From Plazaster borealis (taxonomy: Eukaryota > Echinodermata > Asteroidea > Forcipulatida > Labidiasteridae), in assembly GCA_021014325.1 (NCBI GenBank), contig CM037467.1, positions 1,674,001 to 1,738,000 of the forward strand: 64,000 nt of DNA. The letters are read 5' to 3'. The notes below the pieces were generated by a model, which had not been told where the DNA came from, did no database searches, and worked only from the letters and a program-made list of their open reading frames with translations. Position 1 is the stretch's first letter. The number at the start of each line of letters is the position of its first letter. Below are positions 23,376-34,920 of this stretch, one piece after another. Made by a program: the position numbers and the translations under genes.

Positions 23376-23716
23376 TTAAAGGGTGTGCATAACATTGGTA
23401 AGGGTAAAAAATATCAATGTTCACAGATTTGCACACAACGTACATGTACATTGTATATAGATGGTCGTGGTGGGAAACTCACTTTGAAATATTTGCAATA
23501 GTGTTTGAGAAACGGGTAAAACAAGAAGTTTTGATCTCGCAAGTCAAAAACTCAATGTTTGAAAACAGTGAAAACATTTAAGGGTTTTTCACTTTTGTTC
23601 TCGTGACTCCGATGACCGATTGAGCTTAAACTTTCACAGGTTTGTTATTTCATGCATATGTTGGGTTACACCAAGTGTGGATACTGGCCTTTGACGATTA
23701 CCAATGTGACACATCA
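23376..23716. mobile_element. F-family TTAA MITE, fused to an E fragment
   Basis: TTAAAGGGTGTGCATAACAT to GACGATTACCAATGTGACAC. The right TTAA is missing and the sequence runs directly into an E fragment. Confidence 0.65.
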
Positions 23717-24048
23717 TTAGTCTGAAAGCTTACTGATTATGCAGTTCATACTAGAACCATTTTCTTTTCCTGTGAATTATTTCCATCTTGAATAAAGTCA
23801 AATTCAAGAAAACTTTATCTGGAAACCTAAAAAAAACGCAACAGCTGATTTCGGTTGTTACAACCCAAATTAAGGACAATGTGTTTGTTGAAAATTGAAC
23901 ATGGTTTACTATTAAATTTCTCCTGACTCACAAAATTGATTAAGCCCACATTTTCACAGGTTTGTTATTTCATGGTTGATCACACAAAACATGAACACTG
24001 TCTGCGACTATTTTGTCAGCTCATACCAATCCCTGTATAATACCTTAA
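23716..24048. mobile_element. E-family MITE (reverse), left end lost
   Basis: Starts inside the body (AGTCTGAAAGCTTACTGATT) and ends CCCTGTATAATACCTTAA. The junction with the F element suggests deletion across two adjacent insertions. Confidence 0.7.
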
Positions 24049-24912
24049 AGGCATTCTTTCTGTTTTGATTTGCAACAAAGGGATGCGCCCAGATTTAGGC
24101 GGCATATGTTTACACAAAAGTGTTCACAAACTTGACTCACTCTGCTCCACTTTAATCAGGTTATTACGAACAAATAAAACGGCAACATGATACTCTGACT
24201 TCATTAAGAAAACATTAACATCCATAAAATGTAAACTTGTGGACGGAATTTGGATACTTATTTTCTTCATAAACTGTTGATTTGTTCCCAACGGGATGTA
24301 AAGATCTCAGGGTCTTCTCGACAGGCCGGGACACCCTTCCCATAGCTCTATGTTCTCGCTGCTTGACACGGGCACGCCGTAAAATTTTACTACTATTTGG
24401 GTTTACGGGCCACCGCGGCACGTGCCGGTGGTGCGCCGTGAAATCCTTCATTGTGTCCGTCCAACGAGACGACCGGGGCGCGGTGGTCGTCTCGGAAGGA
24501 AACTGGGATGGGTATTACAAAACGCTCTTCCGAGATTATTGACATCCTAAATATTGACTGGATTTACTATTTATTTGTTTGAGCTTTGTGGATTTGCAAA
24601 ATAAGCTGTATATGCAATTTTGGAAAAGTTCTGCGGGTGATGCTGCAAGTTGCTTTGTTGGTCGTAGAATTGTCTTTCTTCGGTGTTTAAGCCCTTGTGT
24701 CTAAACAGTTGCCGTTCAGCCAGGGGTTATGGTACATTAAGTCCGGACTTGTTCGGAAGCAGAGTTAGGCCGACTCTTCAAATGACAATCCATAAAATAA
24801 AACACTTATTTGATAGCCTCGAAATTCATAAAACTTCCACGAGTGCTAATACTGATAAGTCTGGGTCTCTCTAACTATACGGCCATTTTACAGATTATAA
24901 AACATTTAGTGT
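24049..24912. other. unassigned, includes GC-rich patch 24290-24510
   Basis: The patch has inverted CGAGACGACC (24465-24474) / GGTCGTCTCG (24485-24494) and CACCGCGGCACGTGCCGGTG. Open frames of 86 aa (+) and 78 aa (-) overlap across it; neither has a recognisable domain, so no gene is called. Confidence 0.4.
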
Positions 24913-25275
24913 TATTGTTATTATACATTTCTGGTAATGAAACCAAGGGTGCCTTATAAGTGAACTTAATCCTTGTAGCTCGCAAGCCTGAGGAAACCTG
25001 TAAACAAGGGTGCTTGCTACATGTATGTGAACCAGAAACACCGGGTTTAAACCCCTACTCTTCCACGATAAGTGTTCTGGGTTCTTTTACGTGCACTACC
25101 AATCCTAGTACACGGGACCTACGGCTTAATGTCCCATCCAAAAGACAAAGCAATTAAGGTAAAGTATCTTGCTCAAGGATAGATGTGCCATGACTGGGAT
25201 TCGAACCCACACTCTGCTGATCAGAAACACCAGGGCTTGAGTACAGTGCTCTTTACCACTCGGCCACGACACGCA
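24913..25275 (-). mobile_element. S3 tRNA-derived SINE, near full length
   Basis: On the - strand: GTGGCCGAGTGGTAAAGAGC (A box) and GTGGGTTCGAATCCCAGTCA (B box), then CCTTGAGCAAGATACTTTAC, CACGTAAAAGAACCCAGAAC, CCCGGTGTTTCTGGTTCACA, GGTTTCCTCAGGCTTGCGAG and an ATA-rich tail. Confidence 0.85.
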
Positions 25276-25379
25276 ACAATTAGGCCTACACCAATGCTGT
25301 TTGGAAGATTCTTTGGCTACTTTTCATTAAAAAGACATCTTAAAATATCCCTGATATTTGGAACTTTCATATTTATTTC

Positions 25380-25655
25380 ATTTCATTTCCTTTATTCTGG
25401 TTGTGAAGCCAAGGACTCTCAGCGAACTTAATCACTGTACTGTAGCCAAGAACCCAATGGAGAGAAGACAAGGAAGGAAGTTTCAGTTTTATATGTGGGG
25501 AAAGAAAACCAGAGAATTATTCCAGGGAAAACCCACGCAGTCAGGTAGGGACTGAAAACCCAAATCCACATAGTGCCCCTGGCGTGATTCGAACAGGGGT
25601 CCTAGAGGTGGAAGGCGAGAAAAGATACCACCCTCGAACAATCTTTACAATGTGG
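25380..25655 (-). mobile_element. S4 SINE
   Basis: On the - strand: a tRNA-like head with GACCCCTGTTCGAATCACGC (B box), then GTGGATTTGGGTTTTCAGTC, CCTACCTGACTGCGTGGGTT and CCCACATATAAAACTGAAAC, shared with 27345-27530. The tail on that strand is AAATG-rich. Confidence 0.7.
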
Positions 25656-26080
25656 CCAAAATACAGACATGTATACTCTAATTACAAGCTTGTAAGAACT
25701 ACACATAAACGAATGAATATCAAAAAAAACTGTTTGCTCTATACTCCAAGGACCTTATGTAAGTAGCTTCTGTTATCTGCAGATTTAAAGCATGCGCGGT
25801 CCATTTCGTTAAACAAAGTCGCGTGCCGCTTTTGCCCGACATTATCTAACTCTTATCCGTCAAATCACGCTAAGCTATAAATCTAATGAGTCCATATTTA
25901 CACAGAAAAACCCCCAATAATAAGCACATTAAAATGCAACATAACGTTTTGATATACTATTAAGTTTTATGTTTGCTAATTGGTGTCAACCGGTATTGCC
26001 GTAGACGAGAGTTGACGCGACGTTTCTTTGTTTCATTTGTTTCCTTTTGGTGTGTGTCTAAAGATTATTTTTGTTCATCC
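25656..26080. other. unassigned non-coding DNA
   Basis: No gene or repeat recognised. Confidence 0.4.
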
Positions 26081-26520
26081 GAAAGGCAAAGTTTTTGGCG
26101 CCAATCGGCAGTCTGGAAAATAAGTTATATACACATGACGTTTAGACAATAAAACCATGCTTTTGCAGTTGTTGTTGGTGTGATAAACAAAGTTAGTTTC
26201 TTTGTTTTTGGTGGGCACAGGGTGCCCGCAACTGAAAAGTCTCACGGACTGGTCCCATCAGAGTAATTCGTTAGTCTCTTTTAACTTTCTCCTACATCTG
26301 AAAGGCAAAGTTGTTAGAGGCTATTGGGCAGTCTGGAAAATAAGTTATATATACATTACGTTCAGTCAATAAAACCATGCTTTTGCAGTTGTTGGTGGTG
26401 TGGTAAACAAAGTTATTTCTTTGTTTTCGATGGGCACAGGGTTTCGACAACTAAAAGTCTTACGGACATCGGTCTCTTCAAAGTCATTCTCTAGTCTCTT
26501 TGAAACTCTCTCCAACATCT
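26081..26520. repeat. two-copy tandem duplication (219 bp)
   Basis: 26081-26299 and 26300-26520 share GAAAGGCAAAGTT, GGCAGTCTGGAAAATAAGTT and CAATAAAACCATGCTTTTGC. The units are more diverged than at 19216 or 10551. Each holds an AATAAA word, so a transcript 3' end is possible but unproven. Confidence 0.82.
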
Positions 26521-26693
26521 CATACATTGTCTTACAGCTGAAAATTTATTCAAACCACTCCCAAACAGTTATTTGCTTGTTTAATTGTCTGTTGTTGTTT
26601 TTGTAAAGCGGATCGAGACTTTTGTGTTAAGCACTATTTATTTTTATTTTTATTTTTATTCTTTAAACAATAGAATATAGCATTTAAAGGTAC

Positions 26694-27004
26694 TGTACAC
26701 TTTTGGTAACAGCTCAAAATCAGTGTCCACATTTTGTGTAATTCAACATATACATGAACAAACAAACAGTTTTAGCTTAATTGGTCATCGAGGTCACGAG
26801 AAAATAGTGAAAAGAGACCGTATGTGTTTTCTGTTTTTTCAAATTATCGCGCGTAATAAAAACTAACTCATTTCTCAGAAACGATAGCATTTTAGGCAGA
26901 AATATTTTAAGGAACCCTTTCTACCTTTACTTACTTTAAATCATATAAGTTATGTGTGAATCTGTGAACATTTGTGTTTTTCGATCTTACCAATAGTGTA
27001 CAAG
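26694..27004. mobile_element. D-family TTAA MITE (reverse of 10235)
   Basis: TTAAAGGTACTGTACACT, AATTATCGCGCGTAATAAAA, then CGATCTTACCAATAGTGTAC. The right TTAA is lost. Confidence 0.75.
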
Positions 27005-27344
27005 GAACGAGTACAAATTGATATTATATAAGACACAAAAGTCTAAAATTGTAGTGAAAAGTAAAACAAAAAATTATTATATGATTACGCTAACCTTTGA
27101 AGGGCTTTTTCATGTGTTATCTTGTTGATTTATTTGTTTGATTCCGGTACTTGTTATTTGGTATCTTTTTCGTTGTCCAAAATGAAGTTAATAACGAGAA
27201 GTCCCCTCACTCCACCACTCGAAAGTAGCAGTCCCGGCCGATTTCCTACTCCAAGGTATAAGTACTTAATAAGCAGGACAGTTCTTTTCAGAACCTAGTA
27301 GTCTCCCGAGTTCCGAAATCAACTCCGAGGCAGTAGATTAAATA
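27005..27344. other. unassigned non-coding DNA
   Basis: No gene or repeat recognised. Confidence 0.4.
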
Positions 27345-27530
27345 TCAGATAATAATTGATGAAGAAATGCCAGTTTTAGATGTGGGAGGAAACCCTCAAA
27401 AAGGAATAGAAAAACACGCGCAATCAGGTAGGGACTGAAAACCCAAATCCACATGCAAGACACCGGTCCGGGATTCGAACCGGGGTCCACATAGCTAGGT
27501 GAAAGGCATGGAAAGAACCACTGAACCAAT
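27345..27530 (-). mobile_element. S4 SINE
   Basis: On the - strand: ATTGGTTCAGTGGTTCTTTC head, CCCGGTTCGAATCCCGGACC (B box), GTGGATTTGGGTTTTCAGTC and GAGGGTTTCCTCCCACATCT. Confidence 0.75.
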
Positions 27531-28326
27531 ATGAATGAAATATCGGTTGGCAGTTTGATGTAATTTGCACTTTGCACATTTCTCTTAGGGGTGGGCAAGT
27601 CAGTGCGCAAACAAGAAACCTGCAAACAAAAACATCCTTTTTATTCAATCTGCTTCCGTGCTCACACAAGACTGAAATCCTTATCCTATCCCCATTAAAT
27701 CTCCACTAAAAGGAAAAACCCGATAGTACAGTAACATCCATAAACAAGTCATTGTAAATTGACATTTTTAAACGCTCCAAAAATGACAAAATGCTAACAC
27801 CAGCCACTTCCCGCGATAACACCAAACCCACCTTTTTGTGTTTAGTTCGGCAAGATGAAATGGCTTCGGGACTCTCACAGGAAAAGCTAAACGCGTGAAG
27901 GGAGGGAGATTTTTCACAATTTAGTGGAGCAGAAGTGATAAGTTAATCATATGGACGGGCAGGATGAAAGGCTGGGTTTGACGGCCGAGCCGCACTCGGG
28001 GAAAGGGGAGCGACAGATCCCCCTCAACCAAAGAGTGACATTCTCCAGGTTGAAGTGCCGCTACGTTTCGTGTCGAGTGATTAAGCTATAGCGATGGCTG
28101 CAGCGCCAAGTGGGGGACACACTTGACGCTTGCGGAGTGGATGTAACTATCGGTTTAATGGAAGAATATACATAATTAGGTGGAGCTCAATCAAACTGGA
28201 AACTATGTATAAATATATTGAGAAATCGCACGGTCTTGGTGCATGGTTTTATTTTCAATTAGTATTATTTGTTTGTTTTCCCTTATTACGATGTGTATTT
28301 CAACACTGTATACTTTCACGAGTTCT
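27531..28326. other. unassigned, part GC-rich
   Basis: A GC-richer block at 27940-28140 has no recognised motif or frame. Confidence 0.4.
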
Positions 28327-28421
28327 GTGAAAAAACCACAGGCATATCACTCGGGTGGGATTCTAACCCACGATCTTTGTCATGCTTGAGCAGATGACTT
28401 ATCACTAGACCACCGAGCTAG
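28327..28421 (-). mobile_element. S5 tRNA-derived SINE
   Basis: On the - strand: TAGCTCGGTGGTCTAGTGAT (A box), CGTGGGTTAGAATCCCACCC (B box), ATATGCCTGTGGTTTTTTC. Same family as 15164-15335. Confidence 0.75.
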
Positions 28422-28776
28422 TACAGTGGCTAGAAAAAGTCGATTCCTATATTTGTGTACCCCCCTCTCTCCACTTCATCCAACCTCCCCCTCCTCCGCT
28501 ACTGCCTGCCCCTCCCTCTCCCCTTTAATTCAGCTCTCCTTTCATTGTGGTGATTTTGTGTATTTTATTTTATGTATATCTTATCATTTTAGTGACTTGT
28601 CTTGTACTTTCTTGGTGTTTCTTAGAGTTCATGTTTAATTATGTTTAATGCTTCTATAAAATTATAGAAGAAAACAGAACATTACGTTGAAGAAAATCAC
28701 GAAATGGGTTAAATGGGGTTTAATGGGTTTAATCACGTAAAAGCAAATTCTCAAGTTTTTAACGTTGAATAAAGTT
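28422..28776. other. unassigned; possible retroelement 3' region
   Basis: Pyrimidine-rich CCCCTCTCTCCACTTCATCC, then T-rich sequence. It resembles a LINE 3' UTR in composition only. Confidence 0.25.
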
Positions 28777-29146
28777 TTGAATCTTGAATCTTTAAGTCTT
28801 GAATCTGTGAATCTTTGAATCTTTGAATCTTTGCATCTTTGCATCTTTGCATCTTTGCATCTTTGCTTCTTTTGAATCTTTGAATCTTTGCATCTTTGCA
28901 TCTTTGAATCTGTGCATCTTTGAATCTTCGAATCTTTGAATCTTAGCATCTTTGCATCTTTGAATCTTTGAATCTTTGCATCTTTGCATCTGCTATTCTT
29001 TGCATCTTTGAATTCTTGAATCTTTGAATCTTTGAATCTTTGAATCTTTGCATCTTTGAATCTTTGAATCTTTGAATCTTTGAATCTCTGAATCTTGGAA
29101 ACTTTGAATCTTGGAATCTTGGAATCTTGGAATCTTGGAATCTTAA
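28777..29146. repeat. 8-bp minisatellite GAATCTTT
   Basis: About 45 copies of (G)AATCTTT with A/C alternation (GAATCTTT, GCATCTTT), shading into GGAATCTT at the right. The - strand frames (KDSKIQRF repeats) are artefacts of an 8-bp unit. Confidence 0.92.
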
Positions 29147-30269
29147 GACAATACAGAGAAGACTATGGAATAAAGATGGTTGGTGGTAAGCCTGGCCATC
29201 CTGAAACGTTTTGTCGACTATATAGAAAACTTACAATCGATCTGTAAATTATTTCCTTTGGGGGGGCGAAGAGGGGAGGACGAAGAATTTTATAAATGAG
29301 TCGCCCGTCGGTTCGCTTGTGATAAAGCACTCTATAAAACCTGTGTATTATTAGTATTATTAACTTGTAATTACTTATTTTTTTCCATTTAGCCTATTTC
29401 ATTGTTTTTATTAACAAAACCAAGAAACAAACGATTCGAGTTGTATATGGCAGAAATTTAAATCAACTATTCTAAAACAAAACATCAACCTCAAATTTGA
29501 ATGTCACCACCAACATACCCTTATCTTTACCATATCTGACTTCACTGGCATTTATAAAAGTACCTCTTTAGCTTCCACTTCCCCCGCCCACCGAAACCCA
29601 AGCGCGCCAATCTCAACTTGAAGGCAACAGTCTAATCGGCCCTGGGTCTGAGCTATAATTCCCCATATCTATTTCATAAGTTGATGTCCCTTATCAATTT
29701 AATACGCGCTCTCCCGCCCACAGTCATGTTTATTCGTTAGCAGCTTTGCTACCGGCAGGGGTGCGATCCCAGAAGACTTACTCGCTGAAAATCTACACCC
29801 GAGAATGGCTCGTAAGAACCCAACAAAGAAAGAAGAAGAAGGGGAGACAAAATAAAGAAGACACACGTAAGGAGAGAGAATGGGATCGACAGAGAGTCGA
29901 AGAAGAAACAAAATTGAAACATCATGGCGTGGAGGGTTGAATGAGATAGTCCGCGTTGCCTTGGACGATAATTTTTCCCCGTCGAAATTGTGTCAAATCG
30001 CCCTGGGAGATGTGCCAAGAAGATGAAATGATTAGTAAACGGTTTTTATTATAAGCAATTTCCAGCGCCCCGCAAAATTGCATAAGTGGGTTAGGAAATT
30101 AAGTTTAAATTCGGTGGCGTTTTGGTAAATTGTCACCTTTTTGGATACCGGACAAAAATGCTTGTGGTGGTTAATCAGAAATATTTTGTTATTGTGATCA
30201 ACTTGGGGATTTCGTGTACACCTTGAAACTGTTAACATTTTAGGCAGCTTGTCGTACGGATGACCATCT
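29147..30269. other. unassigned non-coding DNA
   Basis: GATAAAGCACTCTATAAAAC followed by ATTATTAGTATTATT at 29320-29365 looks like a SINE tail. Overlapping frames at 29700-30020 on both strands are Lys/Arg-rich or hydrophobic and not recognised. Confidence 0.4.
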
Positions 30270-30512
30270 GGGCCCAATTTCATAGAGCTGCTAAGCACAA
30301 AAATATGCTTAGCATGAAATTTCTTCCTTGATAAAAAACAGGATTACCAACCAAATTTCCATGTGATTTTCAGGATAAGCAAACAACAGCTGAATACCAG
30401 TAACAAGCAATATGCAACACATGGAAATTTGGTTGGTAATCCTGTTTTTATCAAGGAAGAAATTTCATGCTAAGCAAATTTTTGTGCTTAGCAGCTCTAT
30501 GAAATTGGGCCC
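30270..30512. mobile_element. P-family MITE (first of a pair)
   Basis: GGGCCCAATTTCATAGAGCT and its inversion. Internal CCTTGATAAAAAACAGG / CCTGTTTTTATCAAGG. Its last GGGCCC starts the next copy. Confidence 0.9.
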
Positions 30513-30698
30513 AATTTCATAGAGCTGCTTAAGCAGAAAAAGTAGATAAGCACAACAAAATTACGCTTACCAGAATATGGTTACCAGCCAAAATACCATG
30601 TCACATGTACAATCCGTGACTGGTAACCTGCTTATTTTTGCTAAGCAGAAAATGTTTGAGCAACATTTTCTGCTTAAGCAGCTCTATGAAGTTGGGCC
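30507..30698. mobile_element. P-family MITE (second of a pair)
   Basis: GGGCCCAATTTCATAGAGCT to AGCTCTATGAAGTTGGGCC. A different subtype (AAGCACAACAAAATTACGCT core) from its neighbour, so the pair is not a simple duplication. Confidence 0.88.
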
Positions 30699-31345
30699 AT
30701 GCACGTGAACATCAGTGGTTTGAAAGAGATTTGAAATCCTTTGAATTTCATGAAAGGTTACCTGATCTATAGACAGTGTAAGTCTCGCGCATATCAAAAA
30801 CGAGAAACAACTCGAACAAAGACTATATTTTTCTATGAAATCAAATCTTTTTTTTTATTCTAAATAATATACAAACATTCTTGAAAATAAAAATAACCCT
30901 AGCAATTTGTTTCAAATAAAATTTTAATTTTTGTATAGTTCAAATAATTTGTTCAAACTAATATTTAAACAAAATTAAAACTTGGAACGAGGATGCTTAT
31001 TTTTTTGAAACCCCAATTGAGAATCATGCCCGAATTTGTGCAACCATTACATGGGTTTAATGACAACATGAACGTCAGTTGGGAAAAGTTCTTACTATGG
31101 GCCCAATATCACTCAGCTGAACCAAACGAACAAACAAAAACTTTCTTGAAAACCTACCCTTTTAAGAATGACTTTATTTATCACTTAATTGTTGTTGTTC
31201 ATTTTTAATTACTTGTCCTTTGTTTTGACTGCTTTTTATCTATATTTCTCAATAACTTGTGGATTTGTTATTGTACAGCGCTTTGTGATGTCTATGTGAT
31301 AAGGAAAGCTGTTTTTTTAATGACAGTTGATCAACACAAACAAAC
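30699..31345. other. unassigned, AT-rich; SINE-like tail at its end
   Basis: TGTACAGCGCTTTGTGATGT at 31274 followed by AAACAAACAAAG resembles SINE or LINE 3' ends. Confidence 0.35.
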
Positions 31346-31593
31346 AAAGTAATGCAGTTTTAGAGAAAGAGGCATTTTTTAACACAAAATTTGAATCGGA
31401 GAAAGGCTTCAGGTTCTCAGGCATCTGAAAGCACACAATTCTATGCAAGGGTGTTTTTCCTTCATTATTTTCTTGCAACTTCGATGACCAATTGAGCCCA
31501 AATTTTCACAGGTTTGTTATTTGATGCATATGTTGGGATACACCACGTGAGAACACTGGTCTTTGACAATTACCAAAAGTACCCTGCCTTTAA
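31346..31593. mobile_element. A-c MITE, left part lost
   Basis: Begins mid-element (AATGCAGTTTTAGAGAAAGA), with a shortened central hairpin, and ends AAAGTACCCTGCCTTTAA. Confidence 0.7.
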
Positions 31594-32011
31594 TGAAGTT
31601 GTGCACTGGTCGGTAATTTTTCTGTTTCCCCCCGGCTTCCAAATGCATTTAATGTTTATTATTGTTATTCACAAGTATACAATTTTTCCTTCATAATTCC
31701 ATGCGTTACTCGTGAACAGTTTAACGCCCTTTAGAGTAAAGCACTAATGGCATTCATTTCTCCCGGTTGGAGTCGAGAGTGACTCTTCAAAGTCACGATG
31801 CTCAAATAAATTGGAATTCCGAGGATGCTGAGCAACAGTCCTGGCGGTAGAATTGATCTGCGACCAGTGGTAGTGGTGTCTGTGATGTCGATAACTGACG
31901 TCGTAATCTGTAGCACAAACGCGGTAACAATCACTCGGTAAAAAACTTCGACAAATCATTGTAATGGCCGATGCGCTACTCATGTGACAATTAGGTCATT
32001 TTGTATTGAAG
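31594..32011. other. unassigned non-coding DNA
   Basis: No gene or repeat recognised; two overlapping - frames are not supported. Confidence 0.4.
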
Positions 32012-32158
32012 CTTATTGCCGCCACATGAATAACGAAAATCTCTCTCTTATCGTGTACGTACACGATAAGTTTGGACTTATCGTGTACGTAAACGATAAT
32101 GATCGTCTACGTACACGATAAGAGAGAGATTATTTTTGTTCATGTGGCGGCAATACGC
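32012..32158. mobile_element. R2 near-perfect palindromic MITE
   Basis: Ends ATTGCCGCCACATGAA and TTCATGTGGCGGCAAT; inner CTCTCTCTTATCGTGTACGT and its inversion. Between the arms lie further copies of TTATCGTGTACGT. About 60 bp arms around a short, itself symmetrical, centre. Confidence 0.88.
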
Positions 32159-32206
32159 TTCCGTAATTTTGCACTTCGAGGTAAAGTTTTGATTCTGCAA
32201 TTCTCT

Positions 32207-32550
32207 TTAAAGGGATGGTATACCTTTGGTAATTACTCCAAAAATTAACGACCATGAAAACTTACTTGGTAAAGAGCACTGGAGAGCTGTTGGTATTATA
32301 AAATATTGTTAGAAACGACACCCTTTGAAGTAATGTATTTTTAGAGCAACGGACATTTTTCACAACAAGATTTGAATCTGAGAAAGGCTTCAGGCATGAA
32401 GCCTTTATCAGGCATCTGGAAGAACACAAATCTATGCAACAAGGGTGTTGTTTTCTTCCATTCGATTTATTTTAATGCATAAATATGTTGGAATACACCA
32501 AGTGAGGATACTGGTCTTTGACAATTACCAAAAGTATACCCTGCCTTTAA
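32207..32550. mobile_element. A-c TTAA MITE (reverse), internal deletion
   Basis: TTAAAGGGATGGTATACC to GTATACCCTGCCTTTAA. About 40 bp shorter than full copies because the CTTCGATGACCAATTGAGCC segment is missing. Shares its right TTAA with the E element. Confidence 0.8.
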
Positions 32551-32927
32551 AGGTACTATACAGTATTGGTAGAGCTGACAAAATAGTCGCAGACAGTATT
32601 AATGTTTTGTGTGATCAGCCATATACATGAAATATCAAACCTGTGAAAATTTTGGCTTAATCCGGTTAGATAAGTCTGGTGAAAATCGAGCACAATTTTC
32701 AGCATGTAAACACATTGTCCTTAATTTGGGTTGTAACAACCGAAATCAGCTGTTGCGGGTTTTTTTAATGGGTTTTCAGACACAGTTTTCTCGAATATGA
32801 CTTCATTTCAGAGGGAAAAATTATTTCACACAAAAAATGGTTTTATATATGAACTTCGTGATCAGTAAGCTTTCAGACTAAAATTAAACAATGATGTTTG
32901 TTTAACAATCCTGTATAATACCTTTAA
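32547..32927. mobile_element. E-family TTAA MITE (forward)
   Basis: TTAAAGGTACTATACAGT to CCTGTATAATACCTTTAA. Starts in the right TTAA of the preceding A-c element. Confidence 0.85.
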
Positions 32928-33046
32928 TATTATTGATTCCGTGTTGTTCCGAAACTGGAAACTGTGATGAAAACGTGGAACGAATGGATGTTGTGTCTGT
33001 ATGATGTACCGGTAAATGGGACGTACATTAATCAATCTTAAAATCC

Positions 33047-33172
33047 TACTCTCTAAGAAATTCCGGGTTAGAATTGATCCGGATCCGGGTCCCGTAGAGC
33101 CCTGACCCATTTCTGGGTCAGTTTGACTCGGAATCTGTGTCAATGTGACCCGTAACTCGGTTGAAATCTGGA
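33047..33172. mobile_element. Q-family fragment
   Basis: ACTCTCTAAGAAATTCCGGG left end, then TTAGAATTGATCCGGATCCG and TTTCTGGGTCAGTTTGACTC. The right inverted end is absent. Confidence 0.6.
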
Positions 33173-34390
33173 CTATAGTTTCTCGATTTAAAAAAAAAAC
33201 CTTTTTAATTTTTAAACTAGAATAATATGACGTTATTTTTTCTTTCACAAGGTCTTATCTTTCGATTGGACCTAATTACACGATATTTAGGTGACCGTGT
33301 TTTTGATTTATTGAAAAAGGGCTTACAAGTGTCATCTTGGTATAATTATTTCCTTCCGTACAACCATCAACGGTAAACATGACTTAAACCTGACGTGCCC
33401 TTGTTCAATTATGAAGTTAAAATGAACAAGTACTGACAACGTAGATATTTATCTATTGTGTCGGCACGACCAGTTCCATCAACACGTGAAACAAAACAAA
33501 GTTAAGGAGTGGTTTTGTTTCGCCTCCGCGTAATACCCAAGGTTTATTCAGTCAACGTTGCTATTACGGCAGATGCCCAGCAACCGAAGCGTAACAGCCC
33601 TCCAAGTGCCTAGCGAACCCGGCCCGCCGAACCCATACCGTGGACTGGTCAAGGCTCACGGCGGACAAGCCAGACGCCGTCGTCGACATGGGACCAAGTA
33701 TCGTACAGCGCTACTAATGACTTGACGCCCTTCGTTCATTTTGCGGGGATTTCTGGTGGAACTCGCGCTACTCGATGACGGGAGGACAGGACGACATAGA
33801 GGGTTATAGAAGTCCGTGGTGGTAATAGACGTTGGATTTGTTCCCCCAATGCCAAGGGACTACCCTCACGCCGTCAAATCGTAGTGTGTTTGCCTTAGGG
33901 GTAAGAGCGCGAATAAGGTTTCCACCGAAAAAATGATGGGCGCTAACGCGGCGGTGCGCTCTATCGCACCTGAGACCAGCACTTAAAAGCGGCTTCTAAC
34001 TGCAAGCTAGCAGACAAAGAAACGCTGCACTCAAGGGGATTGGATTTCGCTGTGTGTCGCTGCTAACTGTTGGGATGGGAAACTCAGTACTGGGCAAGAG
34101 GATGATGATAATATTGTGGTGTGCCCCCCCCCCTCTTCCCCCGTCCGTTATTGGATTCTGAGGATCGTTGGGCGATTAGAAACAATTTGCGTCTGAGCGG
34201 GGATCACGACGCAGCTCTTGGAATAACTCAGAGTCAACGGCCTCGCGGTTCAGTACTGGCCTGCTGTGAAGGAAGGGGAAAAAATGTCGCCAAACAAAAT
34301 CAACTGGGCCTATTTGCCTCTGCTCGTGTGCCTGAGTAGGTGTAGAACGTATGGATTTGCCTTTAATTGATTTAAGTGCTTTTTGCAGTT
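33173..34390. other. unassigned; GC/CpG-rich block 33530-34330
   Basis: The block is visibly richer in CpG than its surroundings and free of recognised repeats. The longest frame (34121-34339, +, 72 aa) has no known domain. Could be a promoter, conserved element or untranslated exon. Confidence 0.4.
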
Positions 34391-34735
34391 GTGTTTTTTA
34401 GCCAGAAAGACAAACTATTACTTGAAATTCCTAACGGACTCAAACAAATTATACAAACCAAAAAGATTACGCATAAAATAGTACATGAAAACAAAAAACA
34501 AACCTTAAATTAGCGTCACAGATAAAAAAAAACCTAGGAAGGTAGTGGTAGCGTTATAAATGACCACAACTATTATTGTGTTTTTTAGCCAGAAAGACAA
34601 ACTATTACTTGAAATTCCTAACGGACTCAAACAAATTATACAAACCAAGAAGATTACGCAAAAATAATGCATGAAAACAGAAAACAAACCTTAAATTAGC
34701 GTCACAGAAATAAACTAGGAAGGTAGTGGTAGCGC
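34391..34735. repeat. two-copy tandem duplication (187 bp)
   Basis: 34391-34577 and 34578-34735 both run from GTGTTTTTTAGCCAGAAAGA to AGGAAGGTAGTGGTAGCG. The last ~20 bp are the inversion of the terminal sequence of the adjoining Penelope-like tail. Confidence 0.85.
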
Positions 34736-34920
34736 GTAAAGACTAAATAATTACAATTAAAAACTGTATGAGATTTCATAGCAACAACTACTTCATCAGA
34801 TGCAAAGAAGTTGAAGTATGATTGCTACAAAAGCTATAATGCAGTTTTTTATGTAATTAGTTAGTCTTGAAGTGCTACCACTACCTTCTTTGTTTTAACT
34901 ATCAGACTAACACGGCTACG
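34717..34920 (+). mobile_element. probable Penelope-like element 3' end
   Basis: Contains TTAGTTAGTCTTGAAGTGCT and ATCAGACTAACACGGCTACG, which closely resemble a 3'-terminal sequence I recall from reptile Penelope-like elements. A CATCAGATG...ACAAAAGC segment at 34794-34834 lies where those elements carry a hammerhead-type core, here degenerate. The whole segment is an imperfect palindrome (arms 34717-34770 and 34839-34890). Family assignment is from memory. Confidence 0.5.

Noticed and set aside
28662..28989. Lys/Asp repeat protein (KDSKIQRF)
   Set aside because: 8-bp minisatellite artefact.
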